Source: Planctomycetota bacterium (lineage in GTDB: Bacteria > Planctomycetota > UBA1135 > GCA-002686595). From it: a stretch of 64,000 nucleotides of DNA. Within the stretch, counting starts at the first letter, position 1; every line of letters starts with the position of its first letter. The notes under the pieces are model-generated. The model had not been told where the DNA came from. It worked only from the letters and a program-made list of their open reading frames with translations, and did no database searches. Positions 1-8,668 of this stretch are shown in pieces. The DNA lies in assembly GCA_014237855.1 (NCBI GenBank), contig JABACD010000013.1:25147-89146 (forward strand). The letters are read 5' to 3'. The position numbers were made by a program, and so were the translations under genes.

Positions 1-800
1 ATTGCCGACCGAGCGCCGAGACCCTCGAGGGCAGCACTCACGGGGGTCGATCTGCCCGGGCTCATCAAGAAGAGCGGACCGCTCTCCGCAGAGTTTCGAC
101 AGGCACGAAGCAGGGATCCCAGGCAGTTGAGCACCCCTTCGGGAGAGCCAGCCCATTCATGTACCACTCCTGCCAGGTCCGCGCCTCGCCCAAGACAGAC
201 GTAGCCGATGACTCTTCCCCCCGCCTCCGCTACCAGGACCTTCATCCCGGGAGCTTGGTAGAGCTGGGCGCTCTCGGATCGCAAGCGCTCCACACGCAAC
301 TCCTGGCTCGAGTAGAGCTCATGGAGTCGGCCGTGGTCACTCTCGGAAGCGGCACGAGTCTCGCAGGTCACGGGCAGTCGATCGGCCAGCTCAATCTCCA
401 GAACGAAGTCTCGCTCTGCACCAATAGCCGAGTAACCCCGCCGGGTGTAGAACTCCGGGGAATCGGCCCAGAGCAGGGAGAGCAGGCAGCCGGAGACACG
501 CAGCTCCTTCTCAGCACGCTCCAGGACTGCGCTGGCCAGTCCGCGGCCGCGTGCATCCGGAGCAGTTGCAACGGACCCAATCATGCCAATTCGAACGCGC
601 CCTCCAGGCTGAACGAGCTCCTGTTCGAGCAGAGCACAGGCCGAGAGAACACGGTCTGCCTCGTTGACAGCAACGATCTTGCCGCGCTTCTGCGCGCCAA
701 ACACCAGCGGATAGTCCGCGGCGAGCTCACCGCCCTGGCGAAGCACACTCTCCATCAATTCAAGTGCGCCACCCGCATCGTCGCCGACGACGACCTTCAT
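1..800 (-). CDS. GNAT-family N-acetyltransferase (3' end cut by window edge)
   Basis: Reading the minus strand from an ATG at 800 gives about 266 codons without a stop up to the window edge, so the C-terminus is missing. The N-terminal half has the GNAT fold signature: an acetyl-CoA loop IGSVATAPDARGRGLAS (near residues 75-90) followed by a helix, then LWADSPEFYTRRGYSAIG, the usual C-terminal GNAT strand with the F-Y--RGY motif. A second half (from about residue 145) resembles another degenerate GNAT domain. GNAT enzymes move an acetyl group from acetyl-CoA to an amine; the substrate cannot be told here. Its ATG overlaps the stop of the upstream small gene as ATGA, so it is translationally coupled to the distal end of the flagellar operon. 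A link to flagellar function is only inferred from position. Confidence 0.85.
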   Translation of the reverse strand, partial: MKVVVGDDAGGALELMESVLRQGGELAADYPLVFGAQKRGKIVAVNEADRVLSACALLEQELVQPGGRVRIGMIGSVATAPDARGRGLASAVLERAEKELRVSGCLLSLLWADSPEFYTRRGYSAIGAERDFVLEIELADRLPVTCETRAASESDHGRLHELYSSQELRVERLRSESAQLYQAPGMKVLVAEAGGRVIGYVCLGRGADLAGVVHEWAGSPEGVLNCLGSLLRACRNSAESGPLFLMSPGRSTPVSAALEGLGARSA

Positions 801-1135
801 TTCACCGGGTCACCGCCATCTTCGGGCTGATCCGAGCCGTCGCTCTGTACTGCTTCACGGTATGCCTCAAGGAGCTTGTCGCTGAGGGAGAGGGCATCGC
901 TGAGTGAAGATCGGGCGCGGTCGACTGCGCCACTCAACTCCTCGGGTTTCGCGAGAGTTTCGCTGTCCTTATGCAGCGTCCTCGCTTGCTCCTGAAGCTT
1001 GTCGAGCAGGGCCTTGAATGCCGGGCCGCCCTCAGAGGATTCCGATGCCTTCCCGGCGTCGGTCGGCTGGGTCTCTCCGACTCGCTTGATCGGTGAGTTG
1101 GCACCTGGTTGGTTTGTGGGGAGCTTATCGACCAT
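797..1135 (-). CDS. small hypothetical protein at the end of the flagellar operon
   Basis: A 112-residue protein, 4 bp after flgL and overlapping the acetyltransferase gene by 4 bp (ATGA), so it is almost certainly part of the flgF-flgL transcript. I do not recognise the family. It is hydrophilic, with no signal peptide or membrane segment. The first 35 residues look disordered (Pro, Gly, Ser and Thr rich). Residues about 38-95 should form amphipathic helices, and the C-terminal dozen residues are acidic. Size and helical content would fit a cytosolic export chaperone or regulator, but that is a guess from position. ATG start at 1135. Confidence 0.7.
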   Translation of the reverse strand: MVDKLPTNQPGANSPIKRVGETQPTDAGKASESSEGGPAFKALLDKLQEQARTLHKDSETLAKPEELSGAVDRARSSLSDALSLSDKLLEAYREAVQSDGSDQPEDGGDPVK

Positions 1136-1139
1136 GTGA

Positions 1140-2573
1140 TTACCTCAGGTAGTTGAGGAGGGTGTGTTGAATGAGGCGAGAACCAGTCGCCTGAGCCAAC
1201 TGAAGGGTCTGCTCTGCTTGGTTCATGTCAAGAATGACGGTGGTGATATCCACGTCCTCCACCTGGGCGAGGAGCCCTTCGAGGTTCACTGTTGTCGTCT
1301 CCAATCGAATTTCGCTTGAGTTGAGCCTCTCAGTTCTCGCCCCAAGGGTTCCCAAGCTCTTGAGTGCCTGGTCCAGCCCCCGCAGGAGCTCGTCATAGCG
1401 CAGCTCAAGGCGGTTTACGGCCTCCTGAGATTCTAGCCCTGCAGCGTTTTTCATGTCTGCTGCAGCTCCAGCAAGCACGTTGAAAATGTCTGTTGCCCCG
1501 CTGAAGCTGACCAGTTCAGCGTCAGCACGGTGAACCTCCGTGGTGTTGATGTGAAGCACGGTACCGTTGCCCGGATGCACCAACTCAAGGTCTGTCTCTG
1601 TGAAATCAATAGGGATGTAGACCGAACCATTGATGGAAACAGAGCCCTCCCCAAACAGGGCTGCAGTGCTGCTAGCGCCTGTGTAGCCAGAGAAGTCCAG
1701 GTGCACCTCTTCGCCTCCATTGTTCACGACGGTGAGGTCGGTGTATTCCGCACTCGAAGGATCGGGAATCTGAAATAGCACACCGTCATCCAGCTGAACC
1801 GTACCGGCGACAGCATCGACCGTCAGGGAGTGGTTGTTGAGAATCGTGTCATCATCGCCACCGTTCACCAGCGTGATCCCCGAGCCAGGAGTGCCTGTCG
1901 TCGCATTGTGGCGGAAGTACAGGTTTGCAAAGCCCTCCCCTTGGTTTGCAGTCGTACCAAGCTTCACCCCGGTGATACCGGAGAGGTCCACACTCTCCAC
2001 TGAGCTGGACCCAAAGACCTTCGACCCTGGGATGTTGATTGGTATCTCTGTTCCAAAGCCCACAGCAATCCGCTGGACCTGGTCATTCCCGTTGTAATTG
2101 ACAGCCGTCTTTCCATCCCTTGAGGTGATGGTGTAGGGCTTGTTGACCGTCTCCGTACCTGCGAAGACAAACCTGTCTCCGATCTTGGTATTGGCGACGT
2201 CCACCAGCTTCTCCAGCAACAAGTGCAGCTGTTGACCAATGGCTTCGCGGTCGTCTGAACTCAACGACCCGCTCATTCCCGTTATCATGAGCTCTCTGGA
2301 CTCTCTCAGTACGAGTGAGACCTCTTCAAGAGCCGATGTACTGGTTTCTAGAACTGGGCGTGTCGTCCCAACACTCTCCTGAAAGCGGTTGATCAAGCCC
2401 AATCGCCGACGCATGGAGAGCGCACGGGCCGTCCCCACGGCATCATCCGACGGCCGTAAGATCTCCTTACCAGTAGCCACCCGCTCCTGCGCGTGAGCCA
2501 GCCGGCTGAGGTTGTAGCCAAGACCCCGCGTGACGAGACTGTAGAGGCTCTGCTGTGTAGGTCGAATAGACAT
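1140..2573 (-). CDS. flgL: flagellar hook-filament junction protein FlgL
   Basis: FlgL (HAP3) is the second junction protein between hook and filament and is exported by the flagellar type III system. The 477-residue product has the flagellin-like N-terminal helix (Ser-Leu-Tyr-Ser-Leu, then RVATGKEILRPSDDA at about residues 31-45) and the matching C-terminal helix (DITTVILDMNQAEQTLQLAQ). Together these make the D0/D1 coiled coil. The middle (about 170-370) is a beta-rich variable domain, larger than in E. coli FlgL (about 317 aa in total). There is no signal peptide, as expected for an exported axial protein. It starts 3 bp after the flgK stop, in a tight operon. Confidence 0.95.
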   Translation of the reverse strand: MSIRPTQQSLYSLVTRGLGYNLSRLAHAQERVATGKEILRPSDDAVGTARALSMRRRLGLINRFQESVGTTRPVLETSTSALEEVSLVLRESRELMITGMSGSLSSDDREAIGQQLHLLLEKLVDVANTKIGDRFVFAGTETVNKPYTITSRDGKTAVNYNGNDQVQRIAVGFGTEIPINIPGSKVFGSSSVESVDLSGITGVKLGTTANQGEGFANLYFRHNATTGTPGSGITLVNGGDDDTILNNHSLTVDAVAGTVQLDDGVLFQIPDPSSAEYTDLTVVNNGGEEVHLDFSGYTGASSTAALFGEGSVSINGSVYIPIDFTETDLELVHPGNGTVLHINTTEVHRADAELVSFSGATDIFNVLAGAAADMKNAAGLESQEAVNRLELRYDELLRGLDQALKSLGTLGARTERLNSSEIRLETTTVNLEGLLAQVEDVDITTVILDMNQAEQTLQLAQATGSRLIQHTLLNYLR

Positions 2574-2576
2574 GGT

Positions 2577-4916
2577 TCAGATCAGTGAGAGAATCTCGTC
2601 CGACAGTTCGTTCAGAACTTGAATGAATCGTGAGGCTGCATTGAAGCTCTGCTCGTAGCGCACCATGTCGACTAGCTCCTCGTCGACATTGACGCCCGAG
2701 GTCTCTTCTCGACGTGTCTCCAGGTTCTGCAGCAAGAAGTAGCCGATCTCCCTTGATGAACCGGCCTGAGAGATCTCGAAACCGACGCCACTGATCGTGT
2801 CGCCGTAGAAGTTGCCGATTGAGTCGTTATCAAGGGCACTGATGCTCTCTGACTGCAGACCCATCATCGCGAGCAGCGCCCGGTTATCTCCAGACGCTCC
2901 AGAGAACCCAGCAGAGATGGCCTGGGGGTTGGCAACGAGGTCATCACGCAGCGCGATGTCCGCGGCACCGGTCCCTGTGAAGATGGCGTTGATTCCGAGA
3001 GCCGCCAGAACATCAGAGGTGTCTGAATCGGCGATCAGGTTGACCAGGGTGGAATCATTCTCAGAGGCAGAGAGGCTTCCAAAGCCAAAGGTAGCCGTGA
3101 TGCCCTCAGCCACTTCGATCTCAGTTCCTGGCTGGTAGGTATCACCCAGGTCGAGCGTCGCAACCAGTTGGCCACCTGCGTTGTACACATCCACCTCGAG
3201 ATCAGGCGTTGTACCGATGACCCCATCTGAAGTTGGAACGAAGCGGTAGCTGTTGTTTCCCTCACCTGTGTAGGCCCCGCCGATCTTGAGGTCGACGGCT
3301 GTACTCGACCCGAAGACCGTGGAACCCGGCGCCATGGAGAGAGCAGCCAAGGAGGTGCCACCATCAAGAGTGAATGTACTGGCTACACCCGTGGCGGCCG
3401 TCTGGACGTAGAGCCGATCGGCTGTGACCACGGCCCGCAGTCCATTGGATTGCATGTCTGCATTCGAGTTCAAGACTGCCGCCATCTCCTCTGCAGTTGC
3501 CTGCGACATCTCCTCGAACTCAACGCTATTGAAGGCCACGCTGAAGGAGCTGACGGGTCCAGTCAGGTTCATGGTGTCGCCATCGACCAGCGAATAGGGC
3601 CCAGCCTGACCGGCACCCAGCGAGGCGCGGTCACCCCCGAGTGTCCCGTACTTATCTGGGTTCGCATTGAGTCGCGGGGCAAAGTCAAATCCAAACCCGG
3701 CATCCGCGAAGATCTGGATCTTGTTGAAGCTGTTGAGAGCTGCATTCACTCCATCAATGGCGTTTAGCTCGTCAAGAAAGTCTCCGACCGTTGTCTCATT
3801 CGGGTTGAACAAGATCTTGGTGCTGTTCAGGTCTCCTGATGTCCGATGGGTGACGTTTACGAAGAGTTCGCCGCTCTGGATATCAAAGGGCAGGCCGGAC
3901 CTTGAGATCAGCTCATCACTGAGAGAACCGTCCTGATCCTGGTCCTCGAGCCGGTAGCTTGAGGTCAGGGTCGTAAAGTTACCCTCCGAAGGTGTGCCCG
4001 TTGAGTGCAGGCGATTCATCTCGAAGATCAGGTTCTTCGCAAGGCGGTCCATCTTCGCTTGAAGATTGGGGATGAACTGGTCGCCGACCTCAATGAGCCC
4101 TGCGATCTTGCCATGCTTGAGCTTCACGGGGACATCACTTGCCTCCATGAAGACCTCTACATCACCATCGACGCCGACGACGGACTCAAGCTTGAAGGCC
4201 TTGTTTCCACCGACCATGAGCCTTCCGCCCGTGGTAATTCGCATGACGCCGTTCTGGTCCTCATTGAACTGAACGTCAACGTAGCTCGACAGCTCGCGCA
4301 GGCTCTCCTCGCGCTTGTCCCGGAGGTCATTAGCAGGCACACCCGAGACCTCGGTCTTGCCGATTTCCTCGTTGAGCATCACGATTCGCTCGGTGATCAC
4401 ATTGACCTTCTGGGCCTGGATCTCAACTTGATTCGCGGTATCTCGGCGTACCGTCGTCATGGTCGAGGAGAGCTGATTGAACTGGGTTGTCATCGCCGTG
4501 GCCATCTGGACCATGCCAGTTCGCAAGACGAGATCTTCGGTCGACGCAGAGAGCTCCGAAATACTGCCGAAGAAGTCGCTGATCCCCGAACTGAGTCCAA
4601 AGTTGCCGGGTTCACCCATCAGGGCCTCGATCTCCGTCATCCCGCCCAGCGCTGCATCTAGCCGGTTTACCGTGGCAATTTGCTTGGTTGTCCGTACCAG
4701 CAGCAGCGCGTCCGACGAGCGCACGATCGTATTGCCGCTAACACCCGAACCAATCCTCACGCCACGCTGCAAGAGCGCCCGCGAGGCCGTCACCTCGAGG
4801 CGCTGACGGGAGAACCCCGGCGTACTCGAGTTCGAGATATTGTGCCCCGTGGTCTCAAGGGCGGCCTGGGCCGCCAAGAGGGCCTTGAGCCCAGTGTTCA
4901 AGCCAATACCAGGCAT
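2577..4916 (-). CDS. flgK: flagellar hook-associated protein 1 FlgK
   Basis: FlgK (HAP1) is the first hook-filament junction protein. The N-terminus carries the axial-protein rod motif (GHNISNSSTPGFSRQRLEV, about residues 24-42). The C-terminus has SGVNVDEELVDMVRYEQSFNA and a final amphipathic helix, the paired signature of FlgK. At 779 residues it is longer than E. coli FlgK (547), because of a beta-rich variable insert between about residues 330 and 640. No cysteine is visible, as is common for exported axial proteins. It lies between flgN (its chaperone) and flgL, with 1-3 bp spacing on each side. Confidence 0.95.
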   Translation of the reverse strand: MPGIGLNTGLKALLAAQAALETTGHNISNSSTPGFSRQRLEVTASRALLQRGVRIGSGVSGNTIVRSSDALLLVRTTKQIATVNRLDAALGGMTEIEALMGEPGNFGLSSGISDFFGSISELSASTEDLVLRTGMVQMATAMTTQFNQLSSTMTTVRRDTANQVEIQAQKVNVITERIVMLNEEIGKTEVSGVPANDLRDKREESLRELSSYVDVQFNEDQNGVMRITTGGRLMVGGNKAFKLESVVGVDGDVEVFMEASDVPVKLKHGKIAGLIEVGDQFIPNLQAKMDRLAKNLIFEMNRLHSTGTPSEGNFTTLTSSYRLEDQDQDGSLSDELISRSGLPFDIQSGELFVNVTHRTSGDLNSTKILFNPNETTVGDFLDELNAIDGVNAALNSFNKIQIFADAGFGFDFAPRLNANPDKYGTLGGDRASLGAGQAGPYSLVDGDTMNLTGPVSSFSVAFNSVEFEEMSQATAEEMAAVLNSNADMQSNGLRAVVTADRLYVQTAATGVASTFTLDGGTSLAALSMAPGSTVFGSSTAVDLKIGGAYTGEGNNSYRFVPTSDGVIGTTPDLEVDVYNAGGQLVATLDLGDTYQPGTEIEVAEGITATFGFGSLSASENDSTLVNLIADSDTSDVLAALGINAIFTGTGAADIALRDDLVANPQAISAGFSGASGDNRALLAMMGLQSESISALDNDSIGNFYGDTISGVGFEISQAGSSREIGYFLLQNLETRREETSGVNVDEELVDMVRYEQSFNAASRFIQVLNELSDEILSLI

Positions 4917-4917
4917 T

Positions 4918-5391
4918 CTAGGCCTCCGCGTTGACCAAGGAGCCGCCGCTCTCTACTTCTTCCTTCGAGTCACAACCCAGGATCAACTGCATGATGTCCG
5001 TATTGATACGGCGATGCATTCCGATCAAGGCCGAGAGACGACGCATGCGCTTGACCATCTCTGCGATCACCTTGCGCAGTTCCTGTCGGAGTTCAGAGAC
5101 TCGACTTCCATCCTCACCCAGGCGCCGGGCGATACCACCCAGGGTGAGAGTGACCACAGGAACATTCCAGTGAGCTGCAAGCCCCTCAAGCACTCTCGTG
5201 CGTTTCAGAGTACTCTGCTCGTCACGGCTGCAAAACCCCCCTGCCTGGAGCACGGCTTCTTCGAAGCTTGCAATGTCATTGCTTGCCAATGAGCGCTCCT
5301 GTGCGTCGATGCACGCCAACACCTTTTTCTTGGCGCTGATCTCGCCCCGTAGGTAGTCCTCGAGATGATTGGTCAAGCTACGTACGTTCAT
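4918..5391 (-). CDS. flgN: FlgN-family export chaperone for FlgK/FlgL
   Basis: FlgN keeps the hook-filament junction proteins unfolded in the cytosol before export. The 157-residue product is an all-helical hydrophilic protein (RSLTNHLEDYLRGEISAKKK at the N-terminus, then heptad-like helices with many Arg, Glu and Leu). The size and gene order flgJ-flgN-flgK-flgL are those of FlgN. I chose the ATG at 5391 over an upstream in-frame start because it overlaps the flgJ stop as ATGA, and because the extra upstream residues are merely flgJ read in another frame. Sequence conservation in FlgN is low, so the call rests partly on position. Confidence 0.8.
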   Translation of the reverse strand: MNVRSLTNHLEDYLRGEISAKKKVLACIDAQERSLASNDIASFEEAVLQAGGFCSRDEQSTLKRTRVLEGLAAHWNVPVVTLTLGGIARRLGEDGSRVSELRQELRKVIAEMVKRMRRLSALIGMHRRINTDIMQLILGCDSKEEVESGGSLVNAEA

Positions 5392-5738
5392 CGTGTTGAG
5401 TTTCCTGCTGCTGCGTTCAGCTGATCTAGTTGTGCCTGCTTGGAGTCGAGGCTGGTCTTCACCATCCCCGCGAGATCCACGTCCCAGGTATCGGCCAGAC
5501 TGTCGCCAATGGTCTTGTCGAGCCAACCACCAAAGGTGTCTGCACCCGGACCACTGCCAAAGAAGCCCTCCGATAGCGTGGACCGCATTTCCTTGACGAG
5601 CATGGTTGCCAGTAGCGCTTCGAAATCCCTGGCCGTCTGCGCGGAGTCGCCGCCGGGCTTGGGAACCTCGAGATTTTGGGCCTGAAGACCCGCAAGTTGC
5701 GCCGAGATGGGCGCTTGGCCAGTGGCATCAAGTCTCAT
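5388..5738 (-). CDS. flgJ: FlgJ rod-binding domain protein (no muramidase domain)
   Basis: A 116-residue protein matching the rod-binding domain of FlgJ: ARDFEALLATMLVKEMRSTL (about residues 36-55) followed by a Gly-rich turn and a second helix. FlgJ acts as the rod cap or scaffold in the periplasm. The C-terminal peptidoglycan hydrolase domain of E. coli FlgJ is absent, as in many non-gamma-proteobacterial versions, so another enzyme must open the cell wall. The ATG overlaps the flgI stop by one base (TAATG), and the stop overlaps flgN by 4 bp. Confidence 0.88.
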   Translation of the reverse strand: MRLDATGQAPISAQLAGLQAQNLEVPKPGGDSAQTARDFEALLATMLVKEMRSTLSEGFFGSGPGADTFGGWLDKTIGDSLADTWDVDLAGMVKTSLDSKQAQLDQLNAAAGNSTR

Positions 5739-7012
5739 TACATTCTCCTGATCTCAGCCAGAAGCGTGCCGCTCTGGGACATGGCCTGGAGAAGAGTGAT
5801 CATGTCCCGGGGGGTCGTTCCCAGGACGTTGAGGACGTCTACGACCTCCTGAAGGGTGCTGGCACCGGGCGCCAGGATCAGGGCGGAGTCCTCCTCAACC
5901 ACGTCCAGGTCGGTGCTTCCTTGCGTCTGGGTTGTACCCCCAGAGAAAGCGCCGGGCTGGCTGGTCTCGTTGGTCTCGGCGATCGTCACCGTCAGGTTGC
6001 CGTGGGTGATGATTCCTGGCTGAAGCCGGACGTCGCCACCCATGACGATCACGCCCGAGCGCTCATTGATGATCACGCGTGCGACACTCTCTGCCCTCAC
6101 CTCCCGGCTGAGAATTGAGTGAGCAAAGGCCACATAATCATTCTTGGGCAGGTCGTCCGGCACGCGAACGTGGACCGACTTTCCATCATTCGAGGGTCTG
6201 GCAACCTGGGGGTAGAGGTTGTTGATCGCATCGGTGATGTGCACGATGTTCCCAAGGGTGTCGTGAGCTGCACGAACGTCGAGGTACAGGTAGCCGTGCT
6301 CACTGACGATGCTGGTTTCAATCTCTCGCTCTATCTTCCCGCCACCCGGGAGGGTGCCCACGGTCACGTGGTTTCGCGTGGCGGAAGCATTCTCGCCACT
6401 GAAGCTGAAGCCGCCAACCGTGACGGGACCAGAGGCGGTGACGAATACGAAGCGTCCCGAAACATCGGTGAGCTCGGTCATCGCGAGTGTTCCACCTTCC
6501 AGGCTGCTAGCATCCCCGATCGTCGAAGCTCGCACGTCGACCCGCTGCCCTGGTCTGATCCCTGCAGGAATCGTCGCTTCGACTCGCACCACCGCGATGT
6601 TCTTGGAGCTCAGGTCCTGAACATCAACATTGATATTGCGGGTCAACAGGAGGTTCTGAAGCAGGAGCTTCGCACTGCTGCTCGAGTCGCCAGTGCCAGC
6701 CAGGCCAGTCACGAGGCCAATGCCCATGACATGGTTGTCCTCCATCCCTCTAACGGAGACGAGGCTGGTGATCTTCGTCTGCGTTGCCTGCAGGTTGGGC
6801 GTGCGGTCCAGGATCGGTGCTGTCCGTCGTGAGCGGCGAACATTCGATGTCGACTTCCGGTTGGGCTGCGTGGGGGCTTCAATGCCACCACCAGTCCAGA
6901 TCGCGGGATCGATGACCACACCGCCCTGATCGCCGCCTGTATCACCACCAGTGTCCTGGGATGATGTCAGGCCCATGAAGGGAGCAAGGCTGAGGAGGAG
7001 TATTGCGTACAT
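5738..7012 (-). CDS. flgI: flagellar P-ring protein FlgI
   Basis: FlgI forms the periplasmic P ring around the rod in the peptidoglycan layer. The 424-residue product starts with a short signal peptide (about residues 1-18). A disordered linker with an Arg-rich stretch (about 45-70) follows, then the conserved core: TKITSLVSVRGMEDNHVMGIGLVTGLAGTGDS in two adjacent segments, RVDVRASTIGDASSLEGGTL, INERSGVIVMGGDVRLQPG, and a C-terminal end rich in helix ending with SGTLLAEIRRM. E. coli FlgI is about 365 aa; the extra length is mostly the N-terminal linker. It sits between flgH and flgJ, the usual order. Confidence 0.95.
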   Translation of the reverse strand: MYAILLLSLAPFMGLTSSQDTGGDTGGDQGGVVIDPAIWTGGGIEAPTQPNRKSTSNVRRSRRTAPILDRTPNLQATQTKITSLVSVRGMEDNHVMGIGLVTGLAGTGDSSSSAKLLLQNLLLTRNINVDVQDLSSKNIAVVRVEATIPAGIRPGQRVDVRASTIGDASSLEGGTLAMTELTDVSGRFVFVTASGPVTVGGFSFSGENASATRNHVTVGTLPGGGKIEREIETSIVSEHGYLYLDVRAAHDTLGNIVHITDAINNLYPQVARPSNDGKSVHVRVPDDLPKNDYVAFAHSILSREVRAESVARVIINERSGVIVMGGDVRLQPGIITHGNLTVTIAETNETSQPGAFSGGTTQTQGSTDLDVVEEDSALILAPGASTLQEVVDVLNVLGTTPRDMITLLQAMSQSGTLLAEIRRM

Positions 7013-7043
7013 CTATGTGTCCTTTCTTCTTCTACGTGGCTGC

Positions 7044-7679
7044 CTAGAAAGGCCAGAGCCAGACAATTGCGCTGTGGATCATGCCGCCCAGTCCCTGGCG
7101 GTTCTGAGCCTCGGTTGAGGGCCCAACGCCTGTGTAGGAGACCTTCGCTTCTGCGACGAGCTCGCTCTCCACGGTGTTGTTCTGCTTGATGTCGTAGCGA
7201 CGAACGATGCCTGAAAACTCGATCGTCTTGACCTGCTTGTCCACGCGAACCTCGCGGCGGCCTCGGAGAACCAGGTTCCCATTGGGAAGCGCATCCACGA
7301 CGATGGCCGTCAGGCGGGCACTGAATGTTCCCTTGCGCTCTTGCTTCGACTCTCCCTTGAAGTCGTCCGAGGAGCTGGCTCCGATGTCCGGAAGGACGTT
7401 GAACGCACCCGGATACAGGTTGAATGAGTTCAGCGAGTACGAGAGATCCGAAGAGTGCGTGAAATTCGACTTCTCCTCTTCCTTCACGTCCGTTGTCTCG
7501 GAGATCAAGATTGTGACGAGATCACCGGGTCGAGCCGCTGTCTTGTTGGCGATCAAGCCGTAGGGCCCGTTGGCCGGGTTATAAATCGATCCACGGCGAA
7601 CCTGCGCCTGACAGGGCGTAGCGCTTGCGAGGATCGTTGCAACGGAGATTGCGATCGGGAGGAGTCCTTTGATATGCAT
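7044..7679 (-). CDS. flgH: flagellar L-ring protein FlgH
   Basis: FlgH builds the outer-membrane L ring that, with FlgI, forms the bushing for the rod. The 211-residue product has a signal peptide (about 1-25), the core motifs ANKTAARPGDLVTILISE and LTAIVVDALPNGNLVLRGRR, and a late VSYTGVGPS segment, all typical of FlgH. Most FlgH proteins are lipoproteins with an L-A-G-C lipobox; here the only N-terminal Cys is in ATPCQAQ, which is a poor lipobox and fits a signal peptidase I site better. Presence of L and P ring genes implies an outer membrane. flgA ends 2 bp upstream. Confidence 0.93.
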   Translation of the reverse strand: MHIKGLLPIAISVATILASATPCQAQVRRGSIYNPANGPYGLIANKTAARPGDLVTILISETTDVKEEEKSNFTHSSDLSYSLNSFNLYPGAFNVLPDIGASSSDDFKGESKQERKGTFSARLTAIVVDALPNGNLVLRGRREVRVDKQVKTIEFSGIVRRYDIKQNNTVESELVAEAKVSYTGVGPSTEAQNRQGLGGMIHSAIVWLWPF

Positions 7680-7681
7680 GA

Positions 7682-8656
7682 CTATTTTGATTGAAGAATT
7701 TCGGATTGAATCTTGCTGCCAAGAGCGAGCTGGAGATGTCCCCTGTGAAGGACCTTTGCCGACAGCACCTTGAGAGTCCCTTGCACCTGCACCTGGATGC
7801 TGTCGTTCACAAAGCCGTCCTCGAGTGCCACGGCGTGGGTCTTCACGATGATTAGGCCGTTCTCGATGGTCAGGTTGACGGCTTCGCCCTTCGACACAGC
7901 GGGCTGCCGGACAACGTCGGCTACCGTGACTGGGTCGCCTCGGCGTAACGGTCGCTTGGCGGTTGCCCCCAGGAGCTCTGTACCACGGAGCGGCTTGGTG
8001 TTGACCCCTGCCCTGACAGCCGTTCGCTGCATTCCCAGGTCGCCCGCACCAATTTGCTGGTGCTGTGCAATGTCCCTCAGGAGCACTGGCATTTCACGGA
8101 AGACCTGGACGTCGTAGCTTGCCCAGACGGTGCGGTAGGGCATGTTGTCGATCACGATGTGAATCGGAACATTCCAAACGCCGGGCATCGGGCGGTTCGT
8201 ATTCGAGACCGAGAGAATGGGCCGCGCGATCAACTCACGACTCTTGATCCCCTTGGGCACCGTCAGGTCGGCGAGCGGCTTGGCGGAGCGAATCTCAACA
8301 TCCTCACCTTCAAACACGGCCTTCAGGGCCTCTTTGGCCTGCAGGCGTAGCTCTTCTCCAGTGATGACTGCGACGGTCGGGCGGACCCGACAGGTCGCTT
8401 CACCATCGATCACGAAGGAATGGTTCGTGAACTGGCGGGCGATCTGGTCTTCGATTTTCCAGCCATGGAAGACGCGTGTGAAGCCCGGCGAAGGGGCATA
8501 ACCGAGTTCGACCTCTTTGACGCGAGCGATCTGAGCCTCGTCTGCGCCGGTGATGGTTGCGATCTGGCCAAGAGTAATCTCGGAACCCATCACGCTTACC
8601 TCGGAGGGCAGCGTGATGGTGATGTTGCTGAGGAGGAGGGTTCCTAGAATGAGCAT
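7682..8656 (-). CDS. flgA: flagellar P-ring assembly chaperone FlgA
   Basis: FlgA is the periplasmic chaperone for assembly of FlgI into the P ring. The 324-residue product has a short hydrophobic N-terminus that may act as a signal sequence. A beta-rich N-terminal half follows, then the C-terminal SAF domain: LLRDIAQHQQIGAGDLGMQR, LRGTELLGATAKRPLRRGDP, VVRQPAVSKGEAVNLTIENG and a final GTLKVLSAKV strand. It is larger than E. coli FlgA (219 aa), the excess being in the N-terminal half. It lies 12 bp downstream of flgG and 2 bp upstream of flgH. Confidence 0.92.
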   Translation of the reverse strand: MLILGTLLLSNITITLPSEVSVMGSEITLGQIATITGADEAQIARVKEVELGYAPSPGFTRVFHGWKIEDQIARQFTNHSFVIDGEATCRVRPTVAVITGEELRLQAKEALKAVFEGEDVEIRSAKPLADLTVPKGIKSRELIARPILSVSNTNRPMPGVWNVPIHIVIDNMPYRTVWASYDVQVFREMPVLLRDIAQHQQIGAGDLGMQRTAVRAGVNTKPLRGTELLGATAKRPLRRGDPVTVADVVRQPAVSKGEAVNLTIENGLIIVKTHAVALEDGFVNDSIQVQVQGTLKVLSAKVLHRGHLQLALGSKIQSEILQSK

Positions 8657-8668
8657 GATATGGCCGAC

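Noticed and set aside
159..830. 223-codon open frame on the plus strand
   Set aside because: It is antisense to the GNAT acetyltransferase, has no recognisable motif and reflects GC-rich codon bias.
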